Source of the DNA: Thalassospira sp. MCCC 1A03138
GTDB lineage: Bacteria; Pseudomonadota; Alphaproteobacteria; Rhodospirillales; Thalassospiraceae
Length of the DNA stretch: 64,000 bases
Reading direction: 5' to 3'
Assembly: GCF_002115785.1 (NCBI RefSeq)
Contig: NZ_JFJY01000012.1
Coordinates: 1 to 64,000, forward strand
Shown here: piece after piece, positions 8,552-17,541 of the stretch
Position numbering within the stretch: the stretch's first letter is position 1
Layout: each line of letters starts with the position of its first letter
The notes under the pieces: generated by a model
Database searches by the model: none
Told to the model about the DNA's origin: nothing
Seen by the model: only the letters and a program-made list of their open reading frames with translations
Program-made: the position numbers and the translations under genes

Positions 8552-9586
8552 ATGAAACATCTAGTGGCAGCACTTGCGGCAGGCGCATCGCTTTTGGCGA
8601 TGGGATCTGCACAGGCGGAAAGCAAAATTCTAACCGTCGGTGGTTATGGCGGATCATTCGAAACTTTGATGAAGGAACTGATTATTCCTGAATTCGAAGC
8701 AAAACATGACGTTGAAATTCGCTTTGTTCCGGGAAACTCAACCGAGAATCTGGCCAGACTGCAGGCTCAGAAAGATAATCAGGAACTTGATGTCGTCATT
8801 CTTGACGATGGACCCATGTATCAAGCCGACGCGCTGGGATTCTGTGCTCCGATGAAACAGAGCCCGGTACTGGACAACGTCTATGACATTGCCAAACTCG
8901 GTCCCAATTCTATTGGCATTGGCTTTGTCGCAACCGGCTTCACCTACAACACCGAATATTTTGCAGAAAAAGGCTGGAATCCTCCCTCAAGCTGGGAAGA
9001 TCTCAAGGACGAAAAATACAGCCAGATCCTTACTATTCCCCCCATATCGAACACTTATGGACTGCATACACTGGTCATGATGGCGCGCCTGAATGGTGGT
9101 GGCGAAAACGACATTGACCCGGGCTTCGAAGTCATGGCCGACGAAGTCGCTCCGAATGTTCTGGTCTTCGAACCTTCTTCCGGCAAAGCATCTGAACTTT
9201 TCCAGTCCAAGGAAGTCGTTCTTTCAATCTGGGGCTCTGGTCGTACCAAATCCTTGGCTGACACCGGCTTCCCTGCCAAATTCGCCTATCCAAAGGAAGG
9301 CGCTGTTGCCCTGATGCTTGCGGCATGCCCGGTGGTTGATAGCAATGCTCCAGAAGAGGCTGCTGCCTTTATTGATTATCTCCTTGAACCCGAAATTCAG
9401 GTTCGTCTCGCCGATGCAATGGGTTCAGGTCCCGTCAATAATCAGACAGTTCTTCCTGATGAACTGGCATCTGTGCTGCCATACGGACCGGAACAAATTG
9501 GCAAACTGATCGCCGTTGACTGGGATGTGATCAATCCCGCGCGTGAAGAATGGACAAAGCGCTGGGCACGTGAAGTCGAACGCTAA
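8552..9586 (+). CDS. ABC transporter substrate-binding protein, polyamine (PotD) type
   Basis: A 344-residue periplasmic protein of the family-1 extracellular binding group related to spermidine/putrescine receptors. The ATG at 8552, with AGGGA before it, gives a signal peptide ending in MGSAQAES; a frame extending further upstream would run antisense into the LysR gene and is rejected. Family signs include LTVGGYGGSFETLMKE, VVILDDGPMYQADALG and IGIGFVATGFTYNTEYF. It delivers substrate to the ABC transporter encoded by the next three genes. The neighbouring flavoenzymes suggest an amine, imino acid or opine rather than a true polyamine. Confidence 0.88.
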   Translation: MKHLVAALAAGASLLAMGSAQAESKILTVGGYGGSFETLMKELIIPEFEAKHDVEIRFVPGNSTENLARLQAQKDNQELDVVILDDGPMYQADALGFCAPMKQSPVLDNVYDIAKLGPNSIGIGFVATGFTYNTEYFAEKGWNPPSSWEDLKDEKYSQILTIPPISNTYGLHTLVMMARLNGGGENDIDPGFEVMADEVAPNVLVFEPSSGKASELFQSKEVVLSIWGSGRTKSLADTGFPAKFAYPKEGAVALMLAACPVVDSNAPEEAAAFIDYLLEPEIQVRLADAMGSGPVNNQTVLPDELASVLPYGPEQIGKLIAVDWDVINPAREEWTKRWAREVER

Positions 9587-9593
9587 CATCCCT

Positions 9594-9622
9594 GGGGCTG
9601 TGTGCATCCCGCCCTCAGCCCC
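9594..9622 (+). other. Intercistronic hairpin after the binding-protein gene
   Basis: GGGGCTG (9594-9600) and CAGCCCC (9616-9622) form a 7-bp stem in the gap between the binding-protein gene and the ATPase gene. There is no U tract, so it fits an mRNA-stabilising or attenuating element rather than an end of transcription. Confidence 0.5.
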
Positions 9623-9663
9623 TCCTCCCGATCCCGGCCCTCCTCACGCGATATGAGAAAGAA

Positions 9664-10728
9664 ATGTCTTTTCTTGAGATCAAGGCGTTGACCAAACGTT
9701 TTTCAGAGACAACAGCCGTCGAGGATTTTTCCCTGACAGTTGAGCGCGGCGAATTTGTATCGCTGCTAGGCCCATCCGGTTGCGGCAAGACAACCACTTT
9801 GCAGATGATTGCCGGTTTTGAGCAACCAACATCCGGAAGCATCATTCTCCATGGTCGGAATCTGGCGAAAATACCGGCCCGAAAACGCGGATTAGGTATC
9901 GTTTTTCAGACATATGCCCTGTTTCCTCATATGACGGTTGAACAGAACGTTGCTTTCGGGTTGGAAATGCGAGGCATACCCGAGCCAGACCGACGCCAGA
10001 AAGTGGCAGCAGCCCTTGATCTGGTCAAACTCTCCCATCTGGCAAAACGCTTACCAAAAGCAATGTCTGGTGGTCAGCGACAACGTGTTGCCCTTGCGCG
10101 TGCCTTGGTTATTGAGCCGGAATTGCTGCTCCTTGATGAACCGCTTTCTAACCTGGATGCAAAGCTCCGCGAAGAAATGCAGCTTGAATTACGCCGTATC
10201 CAGCAAGAGGCTGGCGTTACGACATTGCTGGTGACACACGATCAATCCGAGGCAATGGCATTAAGTGACCGTATTGCCGTGATGCAGAGTGGTCGCCTGA
10301 TGCAACTTGGTACGCCATTCGACACCTATGAGACCCCCAAATCCACATTCATTTCAAACTTCCTTGGCAAAACGAATTGTTTGAATGCCCGCCTGGTTTC
10401 CACAACAGGCACTGCCAGCACCCTTGTGATAAACGGCATTGAAGTCAGCGGCCCATCGGTAAATCTTTTACCCGGTGATGTGATGGCATCCCTGCGCCCG
10501 GAGCGCATTGATATTGTCGAGAGCAGTGATGGCCACACAGAAGCCAAGGTTCTTGAACGCATATTCCTTGGCGACCAATGGTTGTTCCGTTTGGAGACAA
10601 AACTTGGAGAACTCCTTGTCGTCCGGCGTAATCGCGGTCGACGCGAAGCAGAACCCGGCGAAAATGTCTTCATTGTCTGGCAGCCCGAACACCTACAGAT
10701 TCTGCCCGCAAGCCGGGAGAGTGCCTAA
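9664..10728 (+). CDS. ABC transporter ATP-binding protein, PotA type
   Basis: A 354-residue ATPase with Walker A GPSGCGKTT near residue 38, the signature [15 protein letters not shown] near 136, Walker [18 protein letters not shown], and a C-terminal TOBE domain (about 280-350). It energises the inner-membrane permeases encoded next. The stop codon shares one base with the following ATG (TAATG), showing translational coupling. Confidence 0.92.
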   Translation: MSFLEIKALTKRFSETTAVEDFSLTVERGEFVSLLGPSGCGKTTTLQMIAGFEQPTSGSIILHGRNLAKIPARKRGLGIVFQTYALFPHMTVEQNVAFGLEMRGIPEPDRRQKVAAALDLVKLSHLAKRLPKAMSGGQRQRVALARALVIEPELLLLDEPLSNLDAKLREEMQLELRRIQQEAGVTTLLVTHDQSEAMALSDRIAVMQSGRLMQLGTPFDTYETPKSTFISNFLGKTNCLNARLVSTTGTASTLVINGIEVSGPSVNLLPGDVMASLRPERIDIVESSDGHTEAKVLERIFLGDQWLFRLETKLGELLVVRRNRGRREAEPGENVFIVWQPEHLQILPASRESA

Positions 10729-11588
10729 TGAAAAGCCCCCAAAACATGAAGCCCTGGCTTTTAAGTGGTCCGGCATTTGTTCTCTTTCTGGTCCTGCTTC
10801 TGATCCCACTCGTCATGACCTTCATGCTCAGCTTCAACAGCTTCTCGTTTTATGGCGGGATTGAGGACGTATACACCTTTGGTAATTACATCGAAGTTCT
10901 CGGAGACAGTTATTTCTACGAGATATTTCTTCGAACGTTTTTGATCGCCTTGATCACAACCGTTTTCTGCGTGCTCCTTGGAGTTCCCGAAGCCTACATC
11001 CTTCTTCGAATGCGACCTCTTGCAAGGTCAATCATGTTGCTGGTCGTGCTTGGGCCACTGCTGATCTCGGTCGTTGTCCGGACTTTGGGCTGGGCTATTC
11101 TGCTTGGCAACAATGGCGTTATTAATGAACTGCTTCAAAGTCTTGGCCTGATCACGTCTCCGGTCAAAATGCTTTACACATCCGGCGGAATTGTCGCAGC
11201 ACTGGTCCATGTAATGATCCCGTTCATGATCATCGCGGTTTGGGCTGCACTTCAACGAAGAGATCCGTCTGCTGAGCAGGCCGCAGAGTCCCTTGGCGCA
11301 TCCCCCGTCAAAGTCTTTACCCGTATCGTCCTGCCACAAGCCATGCCCGGCATTCTCTCTGGATCGCTGATTGTCTTTTCCCTATCGGCCAGCGCTTTTG
11401 CAACACCAGCAATCTTGGGCGGGCGTCGCGTAAAGGTCGTTTCAACAACTGTATATGACGAATTTCTAAATACGCTGAACTGGCCTCTCGGTGCGGCAAT
11501 TGCCGTACTGCTACTGGCGTCGGTCCTTGTGATCATGTTGAGCTGGAACCGACTGATCGAGAAGCGTTACACGGGAGTTTTCGAATGA
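10728..11588 (+). CDS. ABC transporter permease, PotB type
   Basis: A 286-residue integral membrane protein with about six helices. The permease EAA loop is seen as EQAAESLGASPVKVFTRIVL near residue 184, which docks on the ATPase. It pairs with the next permease; the genes overlap by four bases. Confidence 0.9.
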   Translation: MKSPQNMKPWLLSGPAFVLFLVLLLIPLVMTFMLSFNSFSFYGGIEDVYTFGNYIEVLGDSYFYEIFLRTFLIALITTVFCVLLGVPEAYILLRMRPLARSIMLLVVLGPLLISVVVRTLGWAILLGNNGVINELLQSLGLITSPVKMLYTSGGIVAALVHVMIPFMIIAVWAALQRRDPSAEQAAESLGASPVKVFTRIVLPQAMPGILSGSLIVFSLSASAFATPAILGGRRVKVVSTTVYDEFLNTLNWPLGAAIAVLLLASVLVIMLSWNRLIEKRYTGVFE

Positions 11589-12382
11589 TCAGCAACGGAA
11601 GATATTCGCTCCTGTTCAATGCCCTGTTCACGCTCTTTATGGTCGGCCCTCTGGTCGTTGTGATTGGTGTTTCCTTCACACCGACTGGCTACCTTGAATT
11701 TCCGCCAAGCGGCCTGTCTCTGCGCTGGTTTGCAGCCATTCTTGATAATCCCGATTTTATTGATGCCGCATGGGTCAGCCTGAAACTCGGTATTGCCTCC
11801 GCAACTGTCTCCACCATCGTCGCGGTTCCCGCTGCACTGGCAATTGGTCGCGAAAAATTCTCGGGTCGCGAAGCACTTCAGGCCCTGTTCCTGTCTCCGC
11901 TTACTGTTCCGACTGTCGTTCTGGGCATCGCATTTCTCCGTCTGCTTAGTGTTCTCGAACTCAACGGAACCTTTGTTGGCCTCGTGCTGTGTCACGCGAT
12001 CATCATCACGCCGTTCGTTCTTCGACTTGTATTGTCTTCCGTAGTCGGGATGGACCGCTCCATTGAAAAAGCTGCGATATCACTTGGCGCATCGAACTGG
12101 ACCGTTTTCCGCCGAATAACGATGCCTCTGATCATGCCCGGCATTGTCGGCGGCTGGGTACTGGCCTTTATCACCAGCTTCGACGAACTGACGGTAACGG
12201 TCTTTATCGTCAATCCCTCGACCACCACTCTCCCGGTACGCCTGTTCTCACATATCACACAGACCACAGACCCGCTTATCGCATCGGTATCGACTGTCGT
12301 CATTCTGTTCACCGTTGCCCTGATGCTATTGATCAATCGCTTCTATGGGCTTGATCGTCTTCTGATGGGAGAGACCAAATGA
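11585..12382 (+). CDS. ABC transporter permease, PotC type
   Basis: A 265-residue membrane protein, six predicted helices, with the EAA motif EKAAISLGASNWTVFRRITM near residue 161. It is the second permease of the amine-type transporter. It overlaps both neighbours by four bases (ATGA), so the transporter and the first catabolic enzyme are made together. Confidence 0.9.
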   Translation: MISNGRYSLLFNALFTLFMVGPLVVVIGVSFTPTGYLEFPPSGLSLRWFAAILDNPDFIDAAWVSLKLGIASATVSTIVAVPAALAIGREKFSGREALQALFLSPLTVPTVVLGIAFLRLLSVLELNGTFVGLVLCHAIIITPFVLRLVLSSVVGMDRSIEKAAISLGASNWTVFRRITMPLIMPGIVGGWVLAFITSFDELTVTVFIVNPSTTTLPVRLFSHITQTTDPLIASVSTVVILFTVALMLLINRFYGLDRLLMGETK

Positions 12383-13485
12383 AGTCTGTCGATACTATTG
12401 TTGTGGGCGGCGGCCTTGTTGGTGCTGCTGTCGCCTATGGTCTCGTGCGCCTTGGTCAAACGGTCGAGATCATCGACGAAGGAGACATCGCGTTTCGAGC
12501 ATCTCGCGGAAATTTTGGCCTTGTCTGGTTTCAGGGCAAGGGCAGCGACATGCCCGAATATTCACGCTGGACCCGTGGTTCCACCGAAGTCTGGCCTGAT
12601 CTTGCCGAAGATCTGCGCGCTGAAACCGGAGTGGATGTAAATTACTTCAAGAAAGGCGGCGTCCATCTTTGCCTGTCCGATGAAGCGCTTGAAACCCATT
12701 CCGACCTGATCAGGCGCATGCACAATATCCATGGCCCCGAATACGGGGCCAGGATACTGGATCGCAAGCAACTTGATGACATTCTGCCCGGCCTTGGCAA
12801 CGATGTCGTCGGGGGCAGTTGGTCTCCGCATGACGGACATGCCAGCCCGCTATATTTATTGCGTGCCCTGCACAGCAGATTTCAGCAACTCGGCGGTGTA
12901 TATCATTCCGGCGCACGTGCCGAGTTCATCGAACGCGACGGCAATGATTTTGTTGTCAGGACGCCCGTTTCCACACACCGGGCGAACAAGGTCGTTCTTG
13001 CCGCCGGATTGGGCAACCGTCCCCTTGGCAAGATGGTCGGCCTGAATGTGCCGGTCAATCCGCTTAAGGGTCAAATCCTCGTCACTGAACGAGCAGCACC
13101 GACCGCGACCCTATCCATCCCGACCACTTTTGTCAGACAGGCCGCCGAAGGATCGTTTCTGCTCGGTGATAGCCACGAGGATGTCGGGTTCGACACCAGT
13201 TCCAAGTCGGCCATTATGGCGGATATCGCCGATAGGGCGATCCGTACATTCCCATTTTTAAAAGATCTGCGTGTGGTGCGCTCATGGGCTGCCCTGCGGG
13301 TCATGACACCGGATGGCTGTCCGATCTACGAACAGTCTGAAACCCATCCGGGAGCCTTTACCGTCAACTGCCATTCCGGCGTAACCCTGGCAGGTGCACA
13401 CGCCATGAACCTGGCCCCGATGATAGCTGCGGGCCACCTGGAAGACTACATGTCAGTGTTCTCTGCGGAGAGATTCAATGTTTAA
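12379..13485 (+). CDS. FAD-dependent amine oxidoreductase, DAO family (opine oxidase B / HcnC-like)
   Basis: A 368-residue DAO-superfamily flavoprotein. The FAD-binding dinucleotide fold is at the N terminus (TIVVGGGLVGAAVAYGLVRL), with RASRGNFGLVWFQGKG, PLKGQILVTER and a C-terminal CHSGVTLAGAHA flavin region. It is followed directly by a small 2Fe-2S protein and a second, NAD-type flavoprotein. That trio is the layout of opine oxidase, HcnABC and D-hydroxyproline dehydrogenase. This subunit would oxidise the C-N bond of the substrate. The subunit type is well supported; the substrate is not known. Confidence 0.85.
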   Translation: MKSVDTIVVGGGLVGAAVAYGLVRLGQTVEIIDEGDIAFRASRGNFGLVWFQGKGSDMPEYSRWTRGSTEVWPDLAEDLRAETGVDVNYFKKGGVHLCLSDEALETHSDLIRRMHNIHGPEYGARILDRKQLDDILPGLGNDVVGGSWSPHDGHASPLYLLRALHSRFQQLGGVYHSGARAEFIERDGNDFVVRTPVSTHRANKVVLAAGLGNRPLGKMVGLNVPVNPLKGQILVTERAAPTATLSIPTTFVRQAAEGSFLLGDSHEDVGFDTSSKSAIMADIADRAIRTFPFLKDLRVVRSWAALRVMTPDGCPIYEQSETHPGAFTVNCHSGVTLAGAHAMNLAPMIAAGHLEDYMSVFSAERFNV

Positions 13486-13777
13486 GCGCGTAATGACCGA
13501 AATCAGAAATCCGATCCATATCGAATTCGAAGGTCAGACCATCACCGTCGAGAAAGGCGAAACCGTCGCCGCAGCCCTGATGCTTGCCGGTCATGGGAAA
13601 TTCCGGGAATCAAGCGTCACCCGGGAAGATCGAGGACCATTCTGTCTGATGGGCGTGTGTTTTGAATGCCTTGTCGAGATCGACGGCACTCCCAACCGCC
13701 AAGCCTGCATGACACTGGCTGAAGACGGCATGAAAATCCGCGTGCAGAAAGCCGCATTTGAGGAGGCAACCCGATGA
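13478..13777 (+). CDS. Small [2Fe-2S] subunit of amine dehydrogenase
   Basis: A 99-residue ferredoxin-like protein. Four Cys lie in FCLMGVCFECLVEIDG and the downstream NRQACMTLA, the C-x4-C-x2-C-x11-C pattern of plant-type 2Fe-2S clusters in the HcnA/HypY class. It would pass electrons between the two flavoprotein subunits. It overlaps the upstream gene by eight bases and the next by four. A start at the internal ATG five codons in is possible. Confidence 0.88.
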   Translation: MFKRVMTEIRNPIHIEFEGQTITVEKGETVAAALMLAGHGKFRESSVTREDRGPFCLMGVCFECLVEIDGTPNRQACMTLAEDGMKIRVQKAAFEEATR

Positions 13778-15162
13778 AAACCCATGATGTTGCAATTATC
13801 GGTGCCGGCCCGGCAGGAATGGCGGCAGCCATCGAGGCAACCCGAAACGGCCTAAGCACAATTATTCTGGATGAAAATCCAGCACCAGGCGGGCAAATTT
13901 ATCGATCGATTGAAACCGTACCTGATCAACGTGCCGCTCTCCTCGGCCCGGAATATGTCTCTGGTCGCAGCCTGGCAGCAGATTTTCGGGCCTGCAGCGC
14001 GGAATATGTCGCGGCGGCAACAGTCTGGAATATCGATGCCGGACTGCAAATCCACTACTCAATTGCAGGCAAAGGGTCTGCACAAGTTACCGCTGGCTCT
14101 CTCATCATTGCCACCGGCGCCATTGAACGCCCAACACCGATGCCGGGCTGGACGCTGCCCGGGGTAACAACTGCTGGCGCCTTGCAGGTTCTCCTTAAGG
14201 CACAGGGCGCGATCAATGACGATGTCGTCCTCGTAGGCAGTGGACCGCTTTTGTATCTTGTCGCTGACCAAATGCTAAAAGCCGGAAACGCGCCAAGAGC
14301 CATCGTTGAAACGGTACCGTCTGGCCAACTTCTGAAGGCAGCACGTCACCTTCCCAAAGCATTGAAAGCCTTTTCCTATTTACGAAAAGGACTCTCCATG
14401 ATGCGACGCCTGAGCAAGGCAGGCGTCCCGGTTTATGGCGATGCAAGCAGCATTGTGGTCGAAGGCACCAATAAGGTTGAAGCTGTCCGTTTCCTATCGA
14501 AAGGCAAGCAGCACCGCATTGAGACAACCGGTGTAGGGTTGCATCAGGGCGTCATCCCAAATCAGCAGATCACCCGTCTACTGGGATGTGAACATCATTG
14601 GCACGAAAGCCAGCAATGTTTTGTCCCGGCCCTTGACGACCGATTTGAAACCTCAGTCGAAGGTGTCTTTGTTGCGGGTGATGGTGCCGGGATCGGTGGC
14701 GCTGTGTCTGCCGTACTGCGCGGACGACTAGTGGCCATGCGCATAGCTGAAAAGAATGGCCGGGATACCCGGCTCGAACAGCGTGCAATACAGGTGCAAC
14801 TGGCACAGGACGCAGCAGTTCGCCCGTTTCTGGAGACTTTGTACGCTCCCTCACCTGAAAACATAGTCCCTGCAGATGATGTCATGGTGTGCCGGTGCGA
14901 AGAAATCTCTGCCGGACAAATCCGCCATGCTGTCGATCTTGGGGCACCTGGTCCCAATCAGGTCAAATCCTATTTACGATGCGGTATGGGGCCTTGTCAG
15001 GGCCGGATGTGTGGAACGACTGTGGCAACAATCATCGCAGAACATCGCCAGAAAGATATCAAAGAAATCGACTATTACCGTATTCGGCCGCCTCTAAAAC
15101 CTTTGGCGTTGTCGGAACTGGCATCCATCGAATCAGAACCTACCCGCCACACTCCACTGTAA
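13774..15162 (+). CDS. NAD/FAD oxidoreductase with BFD-type Fe-S domain (opine oxidase A / HcnB-like)
   Basis: A 462-residue pyridine-nucleotide-disulfide-type flavoprotein. It has an N-terminal FAD fold (AIIGAGPAGMAAAIEATRNG with PAPGGQIYRSI), a central second nucleotide-binding region (VVLVGSGPLLYLVADQML), and a C-terminal BFD-like domain with VMVCRCEEIS and RCGMGPCQGRMCG, whose Cys residues bind a second 2Fe-2S cluster. It completes the three-part membrane-linked dehydrogenase that feeds electrons to the respiratory chain. It is coupled to the ferredoxin gene by ATGA. Confidence 0.87.
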   Translation: MKTHDVAIIGAGPAGMAAAIEATRNGLSTIILDENPAPGGQIYRSIETVPDQRAALLGPEYVSGRSLAADFRACSAEYVAAATVWNIDAGLQIHYSIAGKGSAQVTAGSLIIATGAIERPTPMPGWTLPGVTTAGALQVLLKAQGAINDDVVLVGSGPLLYLVADQMLKAGNAPRAIVETVPSGQLLKAARHLPKALKAFSYLRKGLSMMRRLSKAGVPVYGDASSIVVEGTNKVEAVRFLSKGKQHRIETTGVGLHQGVIPNQQITRLLGCEHHWHESQQCFVPALDDRFETSVEGVFVAGDGAGIGGAVSAVLRGRLVAMRIAEKNGRDTRLEQRAIQVQLAQDAAVRPFLETLYAPSPENIVPADDVMVCRCEEISAGQIRHAVDLGAPGPNQVKSYLRCGMGPCQGRMCGTTVATIIAEHRQKDIKEIDYYRIRPPLKPLALSELASIESEPTRHTPL

Positions 15163-15174
15163 GGGGCATCAACG

Positions 15175-16299
15175 ATGAGCACCCCATCAACTGCCGATCT
15201 GGTCGTCATCGGCAGCGGCATCCATGGCTGCTCAGCAGCCCTGCATGCCGCCCTGCGCGGTCTTTCGGTTATCGTGATCGAAAAGGATACGGCTGGTCGC
15301 CACGCATCCGGCGTGAATGCTGGTGGCGTCCGCCGACTGGGACGCCTTTTGCCGGAAGTACCGATCTCAGACCGGTCAATGAATATCTGGAACAAGATCA
15401 GCAACCTTGTGGATGACGATTGCGGCTTTCAAAAAGCCCCCCAGATCAAGGTAGCCGAGACCGAAGACGAGATGGAAGCACATCGCGAACGTGTTCGTGT
15501 CCTCAATGACATGGGCTTTCATCACGAAACCATCCTGTCGCAGGCCGAACTTCGTGACTACCTGCCCGCTGTTTCCGATCATTGTATTGGTGGTCTGGCC
15601 AGTCTTGAGGATGGTTTTGCCTTGCCCTATCAGACGACTTTTGCCTTCCAACGCAAAGCTGTCAAACTCGGTGTCCGTTTTTACGAAAACACCCGTGCAC
15701 AGAAAGTTCAACGCGATGGGAAGAACTGGCGGGTGGTTACCGACCGCGGCACATTTTCCGGTACATACCTGCTGAATTGTGCTGGCGCATGGGCCGGGAA
15801 TTTTGCGCAACAGCTCGGGGAATATGCCCCCGTAGAAGCCATCGCCCCCATGATGATCGTAACTGCGCGCATGCCACGTTTCTGCAATGCTGTCGTCGGT
15901 GCAACCGGACGTCCGCTGTCATTCAAGCAGATGGAAAATGGCACAGTCGTGATCGGTGGGGGTCTGCGTGGCATCGCCAGCCCCGAGACAAATGGCTCAC
16001 AGATGCTGTTTGGCAAACTAAAGCAAACAGCAGATACCGCCATTTCCATCTTCCCGGTCATGAAAACGGCAACAATTGTTCGGTCTTGGTCCGGGATAGA
16101 AGGACGCATGCCCGATGACATGCCTGTCATTGGACGTTCCTCCACCGAAGAAAACGTGTTCCACGCTTTCGGGTTTTCCGCCCACGGCTTTCAGATGGGG
16201 CCGGGGGTAGGAGAATTGATGGCGGAACTGATCGCAACCGGCGAGACAAACGCCCCGATCGAGCCCTTCAACATTTCACGTTTCACCACAAAACACTGA
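15175..16299 (+). CDS. Second DAO-family FAD oxidoreductase
   Basis: A 374-residue flavoprotein of the same superfamily as the gene at 12379 (glycine/sarcosine oxidase beta-like). Visible are VVIGSGIHGCSAALHAALRG, GRHASGVNAGGVRRLGR and a C-terminal AFGFSAHGFQMGPGVGEL region. It is not part of the overlapping three-gene block: 12 bases separate it from the preceding gene and it has its own AAGGGG site. It may act on the product of the first enzyme or on the opposite stereoisomer. No Fe-S partner of its own is visible. Confidence 0.83.
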   Translation: MSTPSTADLVVIGSGIHGCSAALHAALRGLSVIVIEKDTAGRHASGVNAGGVRRLGRLLPEVPISDRSMNIWNKISNLVDDDCGFQKAPQIKVAETEDEMEAHRERVRVLNDMGFHHETILSQAELRDYLPAVSDHCIGGLASLEDGFALPYQTTFAFQRKAVKLGVRFYENTRAQKVQRDGKNWRVVTDRGTFSGTYLLNCAGAWAGNFAQQLGEYAPVEAIAPMMIVTARMPRFCNAVVGATGRPLSFKQMENGTVVIGGGLRGIASPETNGSQMLFGKLKQTADTAISIFPVMKTATIVRSWSGIEGRMPDDMPVIGRSSTEENVFHAFGFSAHGFQMGPGVGELMAELIATGETNAPIEPFNISRFTTKH

Positions 16300-16318
16300 T
16301 CAAACCAAGGAGATTTCA

Positions 16319-16663
16319 ATGATCAAGCGCCACATCCAGACCAAAATCAATCACCGCGTTGTCGAATATAATGGCGTTTTATACTTTGGCGGCCTTGTTG
16401 CCGACGATAAATCCAAGGACATGAAAGGCCAGACCGCAGAAATCTGCAACAAAATCGACGCCCTTCTTGCAGAAGTCGGATCTTCAAAAGACAAGCTGCT
16501 GACCGCAATGATTTATATTTCCGATTTCGATGCCAAAGATGGCATGAACGAAGCGTGGCTTGAATGGCTCCCCGGCGAAATTCTGCCAACTCGTGCAACA
16601 ATCGGCGTCAATGAACTTGGCGCAAACACCCTGATCGAAGTCGTGGTATCTGCAGCCAAATAG
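16319..16663 (+). CDS. RidA family imine/enamine deaminase
   Basis: A 114-residue YjgF/YER057c/RidA-type protein. The conserved Arg in ILPTRATIGVNELG and the Glu in LIEVVVSA form the active site of deaminase members. RidA proteins hydrolyse reactive imines released by flavin oxidases acting on amines. An AAGGAG site precedes the ATG. As the last gene behind two flavin amine oxidoreductases, it supports the view that the operon handles imine intermediates. Confidence 0.88.
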   Translation: MIKRHIQTKINHRVVEYNGVLYFGGLVADDKSKDMKGQTAEICNKIDALLAEVGSSKDKLLTAMIYISDFDAKDGMNEAWLEWLPGEILPTRATIGVNELGANTLIEVVVSAAK

Positions 16664-16730
16664 CAATCTGCTATAGCATCTTTCAATTCGCGGTGAGTTT
16701 AACAAGTTAGCCGCAACGCAAATGTTAATC

Positions 16731-16774
16731 TTTGGCACAGGCACATCGAGAAATTTCAAGATGCCTGTGCCAAA
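16731..16774. terminator. Long inverted repeat between convergent operons
   Basis: A perfect 13-bp inverted repeat (TTTGGCACAGGCA and its complement) with an 18-base loop, in the gap where the RidA operon meets the leftward SDR operon. The ends read as short A/T runs on both strands, so it may serve as a weak bidirectional terminator. Confidence 0.55.
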
Positions 16775-16783
16775 ACCGTAAAG

Positions 16784-17512
16784 TTAGATATCAAAGTTGG
16801 TCGGCAATACGATCATGTCGCGAATGGTCACCGTACGCGGGCGCGACAGCATGTAAATCACCGCATCGGATACTTCCTCGGGATCAAGCAGTGCGCCATT
16901 TTCCTTGGCCTTACGCAGATTTTCTTCGGGCCAGTCTGCCAAAAGGGCCGAAACGACCGGCCCCGGCGAGACTTGTGCAACACGAATGCCGTGCTTGTTT
17001 AGCTGGCGACGCATGGTTTGCACAAAACAAGTGATTGCCCATTTTGACCCGGAGTAAACCGGCTCCCACTGGATCGGCATATGACCTGCAACGGAAGCCG
17101 TCACAATGATGTCACCGGTTTTGCGTTCCTGCATGTGCGGGATCACATCACGAACATTCTTCATCACGGCATTGACGTTCAGGTTCAGCATCCGGTCAAT
17201 CGTTGCGGTGTCTGTTTCGGTCAAGTCACCACCGATATAGGAACCTGCATTGCAATGCAGAATGTCGATATGGTCGACCTTTTGCAGGATTTCGGGAACC
17301 ATCGCAGCACAGCTCTCTGCATCAAGCAGATTGGTATGCTGCGCAATAGCATTCGCACCCAATTCAGTCGTCAACTGAGAAAGGGCATCCTTATTGTAGT
17401 CAACCATAATAACCTTTGCGCCAGCTTCAAGAAGCGCGCGCGTAGTAGCAAGACCGATGCCCGAGGCAGCGCCAGTGACAACAGCAACTTTGCCCTGAAG
17501 AGATTGAGCCAT
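16784..17512 (-). CDS. Short-chain dehydrogenase, ribitol 2-dehydrogenase-like
   Basis: A 242-residue classical SDR with TGAASGIG for NAD binding, CNAGSYIGGDL, the catalytic Ser in VTASVAGHMPIQWEP and the YxxxK pair in VYSGSKWA. Several stretches, notably IQWEPVYSGSKWAI, VSPGPVVSALLADWPEE and a C-terminal VTIRDMIVLP, resemble ribitol 2-dehydrogenase, which makes D-ribulose from ribitol. It lies next to a second SDR and a SorC regulator and opposite a polyol transporter, which fits pentitol oxidation. Confidence 0.85.
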   Translation of the reverse strand: MAQSLQGKVAVVTGAASGIGLATTRALLEAGAKVIMVDYNKDALSQLTTELGANAIAQHTNLLDAESCAAMVPEILQKVDHIDILHCNAGSYIGGDLTETDTATIDRMLNLNVNAVMKNVRDVIPHMQERKTGDIIVTASVAGHMPIQWEPVYSGSKWAITCFVQTMRRQLNKHGIRVAQVSPGPVVSALLADWPEENLRKAKENGALLDPEEVSDAVIYMLSRPRTVTIRDMIVLPTNFDI

Positions 17513-17541
17513 AATTCGTCTCCGATAAGAAATGAGTGAGA

